DNA of 26,624 bases from CBDBJK01 sp965206395 (GTDB lineage Bacteria; Chloroflexota; Dehalococcoidia; Lucifugimonadales; CATOSD01), in the NCBI GenBank assembly GCA_965206395.1, contig CBDBJK010000002.1, positions 1 through 26,624 on the forward strand. Reading direction: 5' to 3'. Positions 22,361-26,624 of the stretch are shown here, piece after piece. The position numbers and the translations under genes are program-made. The notes below the pieces were generated by a model. It was not told the origin of the DNA. It was given only the letters and a program-made list of their open reading frames with translations, and made no database searches. The stretch's first letter is position 1, and every line of letters starts with the position of its first letter.

Positions 22361-22831
22361 TTAGGCATCCTGGTCAGGCTCTTCCGCTAGCAGTTCTCCG
22401 AAGCTTTCTGCAGCTGACTCTCGTTCTTCCTCAACTTCAGAAACAAAAGGAAGATTACTGTCCAAAAGCATCTGATCTTGGGAAATCCCTGTTTGGCGTC
22501 CTGATAGAAGTTGTCCCACCACAGAGGGCCATGTCGTGCCAAGCACGAAAGATTGAATGGGGACAAATTGGCTTTCCGCAAGCTGAAAGATGGTTGCGAT
22601 AGTTCCCCCTATCAGCGAGTACCAGACTATCTTTCTCAGACTGACGGAATCGTCTTCACTTTGGAAAAATTTAAGGATGAAGTTTCTGCTGTCCTCGCCA
22701 GAGCCGATAAATCCAAAGTAGACGACCGTGAAGTACGCAATTGAACCTGCTATTCCGACTGCAAAGGCCCCTAGAGGAGGCCATATGGGTGCAAAATATT
22801 CTAGAGAGGGCCATACTATGTCGAAATCCAC
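22361..22831 (-). CDS. Hypothetical membrane protein
   Basis: 156 residues, not recognised. Hydrophobic stretches at about 14-42 (IWPPLGAFAVGIAGSIAYFTV onward) and 67-85 suggest two membrane spans, followed by an acidic C-terminal tail (EEERESAAESFGELLAEE). The start is GTG at 22831, supported by AAGGAG 9 nt upstream. It precedes the CBS protein by 47 nt, so the pair may act together at the membrane. Confidence 0.55.
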   Translation of the reverse strand: MDFDIVWPSLEYFAPIWPPLGAFAVGIAGSIAYFTVVYFGFIGSGEDSRNFILKFFQSEDDSVSLRKIVWYSLIGGTIATIFQLAESQFVPIQSFVLGTTWPSVVGQLLSGRQTGISQDQMLLDSNLPFVSEVEEERESAAESFGELLAEEPDQDA

Positions 22832-22981
22832 AACATCCTTCTCCTTGATTATATCACGGACAGCTGCTCACAAACTTTGCCGAATGATGGAATCGGCTTA
22901 CGGGTCGACTATTAGGACATTCTGAAGCAGTGGTAAATCTGATCGAGGCTAGAAATCGGCGAAAGCAACATAGAAGTGGTG

Positions 22982-23047
22982 TGGAGCTGGAGGGACTCGA
23001 ACCCTCTGCCTTCCCGATTCCATCGGGACGCTCTACCGACTGAGCTA
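22982..23047 (-). tRNA. tRNA-like remnant lacking the 5' acceptor strand
   Basis: The minus strand shows a clear D-arm (GCTCAGTCGGTAGAGC), an anticodon arm with stem TCCCG/CGGGA and loop ATGGAAT (anticodon would be GGA), a five-base variable region, a T-arm (GAGGG TTCGAGT CCCTC) and the 3' acceptor strand CAGCTCC plus discriminator A. The seven bases that should pair with it (GGAGCTG) are absent; the sequence before the D-arm is ATAATGT, running into the GIY-YIG stop codon 3 bp away. GGA would mean serine, but serine tRNAs have a long variable arm and this has not. It is therefore a truncated or chimeric tRNA, not a working gene. Confidence 0.7.
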
Positions 23048-23050
23048 ACA

Positions 23051-23293
23051 TTATATACCTAAAGCCTTCTTCAGGAATGCAGGAGACTTCCATGCCTTTA
23101 ACTGGGATTCTCGCTGCCTGGCTTGCGCCAATGTATCGTGCGATTCGGAATATACTAGACACCAAGGCCTGTAACTCCGGGTAGACTTGCTGGTGCCTGC
23201 ATTATGCTGTGAAATGCGTTGAGCGATATTCTTCGTGGAGCCGATGTAGTAGCGATTATTCTTTTGGCTTTGCAGTACGTAGACGAAGAACAT
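23051..23293 (-). CDS. Stand-alone GIY-YIG nuclease-domain protein
   Basis: 80-residue single-domain GIY-YIG protein (UPF0213/UvrC-N-like size). FVYVLQSQ at 3-10 stands for the GIY strand, YYIGST at 15-20 for YIG, Arg27 in NIAQRISQH is the expected catalytic arginine and Glu50 in LVYSES is near the metal-binding position; the C-terminal QARQRESQLKAWKS is typical. The ATG at 23293 is the natural family start. Its TAA stop lies 3 bp before a tRNA body that has lost its 5' acceptor strand, on the same strand. The IS1182-type element begins 47 bp upstream. It could be a homing-type endonuclease or a structure-specific nuclease. Confidence 0.85.
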   Translation of the reverse strand: MFFVYVLQSQKNNRYYIGSTKNIAQRISQHNAGTSKSTRSYRPWCLVYSESHDTLAQARQRESQLKAWKSPAFLKKALGI

Positions 23294-23340
23294 TGCTGTC
23301 AAGCAGGTGAAGAATAACGTGGGCCTACGTGTACTGAATT

Positions 23341-25028
23341 GAGCGTGTCTCAGAAGTCGGGGCTGGTGATGGGATGTTGTTAGGTGTACCTTCGGGGCGA
23401 CAACAATTGAGGAGATGTTGAGATGCCGCTTCGAGATATGGACCGAGAGCAGATGTGGATGTTGCCGCCGACGCTTGACGAGTTGTTGCCGCTGGACCAT
23501 CCGGCGCGATTCGTGGCCGAGTTCGTTGACGCGTTGGGTCGGGATGGATGGTCGGAGCTTGGCGTGGAGATGGGTGGGGACCCACTGGGAGCGCCGGCCT
23601 ATCACCCTCGTGCGCTATTGAGCGTATGGTTGTACGGCTTCATGACGGGAGTGCGTTCGTGCCGGAAGCTGGAGGCGGCCTGCCGGGACCAGATATCGTA
23701 TCTGTGGCTGACCGGGTGGCAACATCCAGACCACAACACCCTGTGGCGGTTCTATAAAGGGCATAGGCAGGCTATGAGAAAGCTGTTCGAGCGCACGGTG
23801 CGTACGGCGGTGGCCATGAAGTTGGTGGACCTGGCGGTTCAGGCGGTGGATGGCACGAAGGTGGTCGCCAACGCATCGCTGAACAGGAGCTACGATGCCG
23901 AGGGGCTGCGAGGGCTGCTGGACCGAGTGGAGAGGGCAATAGAGGACTTTGAGGCTCAGAACGAAGCGGGAGAAGACACTGCTGCTGCCCATCTGCCTGA
24001 GGAGTTGGCCGACAAGGAGGTCTTGAGAGAGAAGGTGAAGCAGGCAATGGACGATCTTGCGAATCAGGAACGCCACAAGCGCATCAACCTGACCGACAGA
24101 GAGGCACGGCTGATGAAGGGCAGGCAGGGCATTGTGGCTGGCTACAACGCCCAGGCTATGGTTTCACCCACAGAGACGGCTGGGGGAGCGACCGGCATGT
24201 TGGTCACCGCGGTGGATGTGGTGGACGAAGCCAATGACAATGCCATGTTGGCGCCGATGATGGAGCAGGCCGAAGAGACGACCGGGACGAAAGCGCAGAC
24301 GACGTTGGCCGACGCCGGATATTTCGCCGGGAGTCACTTGGAAGAATGTGCCAGTCGGGGTCAGCAGGTGGTGGTTTCCGAGGCAAGACAACGGTTCCTC
24401 AAGGACCCGTATCACAAGGACCGATTCACCTATGACGAGCAGAGCGACAGCTTTACGTGCCCACAGGGGCAGACGCTCGCGTTCGTCCGCATACAGCATG
24501 CGAACGGAGTCCCATTGCGACTGTACCGGGCCTCTGGCGCCGTCTGTCAGGCGTGCCCGGCCTTCAGAGTCTGTACAAGGGCCAAGGAGATTGGGCGAAG
24601 TCTGGCCATAGGGCCGCACGATGCGGCGCTGCGCCGTCATCGCGCCTGGATGGCCACCTCAGCAGCTAAACAGGCGTACAAGCTGAGAAAGCAACTGGTC
24701 GAGCCGGTCTTCGGAATCATCAAGGAGCAGCAGGGGGCACGGAGGTTCCTGCTGCGCGGCCTCACCAGCGTGGCGGCCGAGTGGACCATGTTGGCCACTG
24801 CCTTCAACCTGCGCACTCTGTGGCGGGCCTGGCGCTCCCGCGCCTTCGTCCAGCTACCCCACGGGCCGAATCTCCGCCCAGCTTCCTGATCCTAACTGCG
24901 CCAGTAATCACCCTTCGCTAACCCATCGCCACCTTCGACTCTCCCGGCAAGAGTCGTTCAGTAAATCCCACCGGCTTAAGCCAACTGCTCCTACCTGTTA
25001 CCCTCTACATCACTTTTGGGACAGGCTC
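23341..25028 (+). mobile_element. IS1182-family insertion sequence
   Basis: 1688 bp bounded by imperfect inverted repeats, GAGCGTGTCTCAGAAGTC at 23341 and GAGCCTGTCCCAAAAGTG inward from 25028 (14 of 18 match), and flanked on both sides by AATT (23337-23340 and 25029-25032), a probable 4 bp target duplication. It carries one intact transposase. The exact ends are inferred from repeat matching only. Confidence 0.8.
23423..24889 (+). CDS. IS1182-family transposase, intact
   Basis: 488-residue DDE transposase of the IS1182 family. The N-terminal part (LDHPARFVAEFVDAL, YHPRALLSVWLYGFMTGVRSCRKLE) is characteristic, with a first Asp at about 143 (AVDGTKVVANAS), a second in TTLADAGYFAGS and a Glu in LVEPVFGIIKEQQGARRF. 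A Cys group (CPQG, CQACPAFRVC) lies between, as in the zinc-containing members. The start at 23423 has GGAGA upstream. The frame is complete and the terminal repeats are present, so it could be active. Confidence 0.93.
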   Translation: MPLRDMDREQMWMLPPTLDELLPLDHPARFVAEFVDALGRDGWSELGVEMGGDPLGAPAYHPRALLSVWLYGFMTGVRSCRKLEAACRDQISYLWLTGWQHPDHNTLWRFYKGHRQAMRKLFERTVRTAVAMKLVDLAVQAVDGTKVVANASLNRSYDAEGLRGLLDRVERAIEDFEAQNEAGEDTAAAHLPEELADKEVLREKVKQAMDDLANQERHKRINLTDREARLMKGRQGIVAGYNAQAMVSPTETAGGATGMLVTAVDVVDEANDNAMLAPMMEQAEETTGTKAQTTLADAGYFAGSHLEECASRGQQVVVSEARQRFLKDPYHKDRFTYDEQSDSFTCPQGQTLAFVRIQHANGVPLRLYRASGAVCQACPAFRVCTRAKEIGRSLAIGPHDAALRRHRAWMATSAAKQAYKLRKQLVEPVFGIIKEQQGARRFLLRGLTSVAAEWTMLATAFNLRTLWRAWRSRAFVQLPHGPNLRPAS

Positions 25029-25127
25029 AATTGCGAACTTTTCGATTGACCGTCGCCTTATGACTAACCGACGAGAGTTCTGCATTAGAGGTGCGTCTCC
25101 TAGGGGGTTGGCGCAGCAAACGGACGA

Positions 25128-26204
25128 TCATTCGCCCCTGGCCCCGGCGATGTCTTTACGCTGGAAGAGCCAGAACGCGGCCACGCCAGCGATCAACATG
25201 TAGGAGGTAACCACGAGGAATGCATGCAGCTCGCTAGGCGGGTCTTTGAGAGCGAACAGGGTCTGCTGGGGATTGGTCGTGTGGACACCCGTCTCGATCA
25301 TCCACGCTGTGACGCTGGGACCTAGCAGGAAGTCCGCCACGTTGCTGAACCAATCGAACAGGCCACCCACCGTTAGGAAAACTATTAGCTCGACGAAGAA
25401 GTACGCCAGGGAGAAGGCGATGCCCATACTCGACGAAGAGGTTAGCACGGAAAGGAAAATCGCCAACATGGCGTATGGCATCAGCCCGTAGACCGCCTTG
25501 CCAAACAACACTGCGAGGGTCGACCACTCGCCGGCATCGGCGAGCCCTCCACCGTCTTCGGTGATCAGTGAAGCGGCTACAAGGCTGCTGAGCGCAATGG
25601 TAAGGGCCGCGATAACCACCCCACCACCGATCAACAGCAACATAGATAACACCTTCGCTCCCAGGAGTTGCCACCGTCCTATACCCCTGGTCAACGCCAG
25701 CCGCAAAGTGCCCCGACCATATTCGCCACCCATAGATGACGCGGCCAGAATCATGATGAGCACGATTCCAATTGTCTGGGCGATGCCGATGGCGTTGGAG
25801 GCGCTGTTCGGGAGCACAACGATCTGCCGCGTAGATTCGAGGAACCCGGCTTCTGCTTGGAGAGAATTCGGACAGTCCTCCTCGCGCATGGACTCCACCA
25901 GTTCGATGCTCTCTTCCATTAGCTCCGGGGCGCTTCTTGCCAACTTATCGTCGATAGTCTCGTCCCATATATCGGCGCACGAGATCGGGATGACGGCACG
26001 TCTGCCGTCCTCCGCCACCACCGGCCCAGGGAGGTTGAAGAAAGACTGCTCGTGGAATGGCACACGGACGACGTACTCGTAGTATTGGCCCCACAGGAAG
26101 GACTGGCAAAGGGCCGCCGCGACGGCCACGAGGATCCACGGCATCCACCTTCTGCGGAGCTTGAAGAATTCCCAACGGGTGAGGCGTAATACCGTGACGA
26201 TCAT
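25128..26204 (-). CDS. ABC-2 type transporter permease
   Basis: 358-residue integral membrane protein of the ABC-2 permease type. The N-terminal cytoplasmic segment RLTRWEFFKLRRRWMPWIL leads into the first span (about 22-39); a large extracytoplasmic loop with several acidic residues (about 45-130) follows, then five further spans, including the family segment ASSMGGEYGRGTLRLALTRGIGRWQLLGAKV near 156-186. The end is WLFQRKDIAGARGE. Its ATG overlaps the stop of the upstream paralogue as ATGA (26201-26204). The ATPase subunit should lie upstream, outside the window. What is exported is unknown. Confidence 0.85.
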   Translation of the reverse strand: MIVTVLRLTRWEFFKLRRRWMPWILVAVAAALCQSFLWGQYYEYVVRVPFHEQSFFNLPGPVVAEDGRRAVIPISCADIWDETIDDKLARSAPELMEESIELVESMREEDCPNSLQAEAGFLESTRQIVVLPNSASNAIGIAQTIGIVLIMILAASSMGGEYGRGTLRLALTRGIGRWQLLGAKVLSMLLLIGGGVVIAALTIALSSLVAASLITEDGGGLADAGEWSTLAVLFGKAVYGLMPYAMLAIFLSVLTSSSSMGIAFSLAYFFVELIVFLTVGGLFDWFSNVADFLLGPSVTAWMIETGVHTTNPQQTLFALKDPPSELHAFLVVTSYMLIAGVAAFWLFQRKDIAGARGE

Positions 26205-26624
26205 TCTCCCCTCGCTCCTGCCACGTCCCTGCGCTGGAAGAGCCAGAAGGCAATGACGCCGAGCACCAGGGTGTAAGCCAGCAGGACGAGAAAGGCGTGC
26301 AGCGCGCCAGGTGGGTCGCTGACGGAGAACAGGCCCCCCTCGGTCGTCACCACGCCAGTTTCGGTCATCCAGGCGGTGGTGTTGGCTCCCAGCAGGAAGT
26401 TGGTCACATTGTTGAACCAGTCGAACAGGCCACCTAGGATGCGGACGAGTATGAGCTCAGCGAAGTAGTACGCAAGAGACATCGCGATTCCCATGCTCGA
26501 CGATGAGGTCAGTACTGTGAGGAACAGCGCCAGAACGACATACGGGACCAGCCCATAGACCGCCTTGCCAAACATCACCACCACCGTTGACCACTGGCCG
26601 CCATCGGCCAACCCGCCACCGTCG
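26201..26624 (-). CDS. ABC-2 type transporter permease, paralogue, partial (5' end outside the window)
   Basis: The C-terminal 140 or so residues of a second permease. They align without gaps over long stretches to the downstream protein: GGGLADGGQWSTVVVMFGKAVYGL against GGGLADAGEWSTLAVLFGKAVYGL, LTSSSSMGIA, GGLFDWF and WLFQRRDVAGARGE, so the two arose by tandem duplication. The frame stays open to the window edge. The TGA stop at 26203-26201 overlaps the next ATG, giving translational coupling. The two probably form a heterodimeric channel. Confidence 0.85.
   Translation of the reverse strand, partial: DGGGLADGGQWSTVVVMFGKAVYGLVPYVVLALFLTVLTSSSSMGIAMSLAYYFAELILVRILGGLFDWFNNVTNFLLGANTTAWMTETGVVTTEGGLFSVSDPPGALHAFLVLLAYTLVLGVIAFWLFQRRDVAGARGE

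Noticed and set aside
22982..23047. Functional tRNA-Ser(GGA)
   Set aside because: The 5' acceptor strand is missing and the variable arm is too short for a serine tRNA.
22854..23165. 103-codon minus-strand ORF overlapping the GIY-YIG gene
   Set aside because: Its middle is simply a translation of the tRNA-like sequence (LAQSVER, GSSPSSST) and the rest is another frame of the GIY-YIG gene.
1..26624. CRISPR array, rRNA genes, replication origin
   Set aside because: No regularly spaced repeats, no rRNA-like sequence and no DnaA-box cluster were seen.

Overview
The window looks like a chromosomal stretch of an uncultured bacterium. The gene set suggests Chloroflexota, near Dehalococcoidia or SAR202: a dissimilatory sulfur module (sat, aprB, aprA, qmoA), a two-subunit class I fumarase, small succinate-dehydrogenase-type membrane anchors, an alkyl-DHAP-synthase-like FAD oxidase, a class III-like alcohol dehydrogenase, and intergenic hairpins with CTCTCCCGTCAAGGGAGAG-like cores. 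This placement is an inference from gene content; there is no rRNA or other phylogenetic marker here.

Layout. 1-1786: an IS5-family element (75-899) with a broken transposase sits just upstream of an intact SDR oxidoreductase gene; the pair is bracketed by two copies of a 46-49 bp hairpin repeat. 2267-5332 (minus): aprB, aprA and qmoA, all damaged. aprB carries one and aprA three single-base frameshifts, and qmoA is cut to about 129 codons by an internal fragment of an IS982-type transposase. 5613-5960 (plus): a DUF971 protein. 5965-9662 (minus): an intact, tightly spaced operon in the order fumarase alpha, fumarase beta, sdhC-like, sdhD-like, sat, with a good promoter at 9705-9734. 9799-12950 (plus): apt, a DinB-like protein, a cNMP-binding-domain protein and a cytidylate-kinase-like protein, with two clear hairpin terminators. 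13397-15451 (plus): oppD-oppF ATPases without their permeases. 15565-16462 (minus): two small hypothetical genes.

16913-22831 holds an FAD-linked oxidase and a zinc alcohol dehydrogenase, both minus. Each is preceded by nearly the same 50 bp promoter module with a possible operator, which suggests co-regulation. Between them lies a two-repeat ABM/NIPSNAP-like protein whose stop codon is the target site of a complete IS5-group element (19334-20535). Beyond the dehydrogenase come a CBS-pair protein and a membrane protein. 22982-23293 (minus): a stand-alone GIY-YIG nuclease ORF abuts a tRNA-like sequence that has lost exactly its 5' acceptor strand. 23341-25028: a complete IS1182-family element. 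25128-26624 (minus): two tandem, translationally coupled paralogous ABC-2 permeases; the upstream one runs off the window.

The main biological story is a sulfite/APS oxidation-reduction module in which Sat and its operon partners stay intact while AprBA-Qmo appears to be decaying, in an area rich in insertion sequences and small structured repeats. The frameshifts could also be sequence errors, but none is seen in the other recognised genes except the IS5 transposase and the IS982 remnant.
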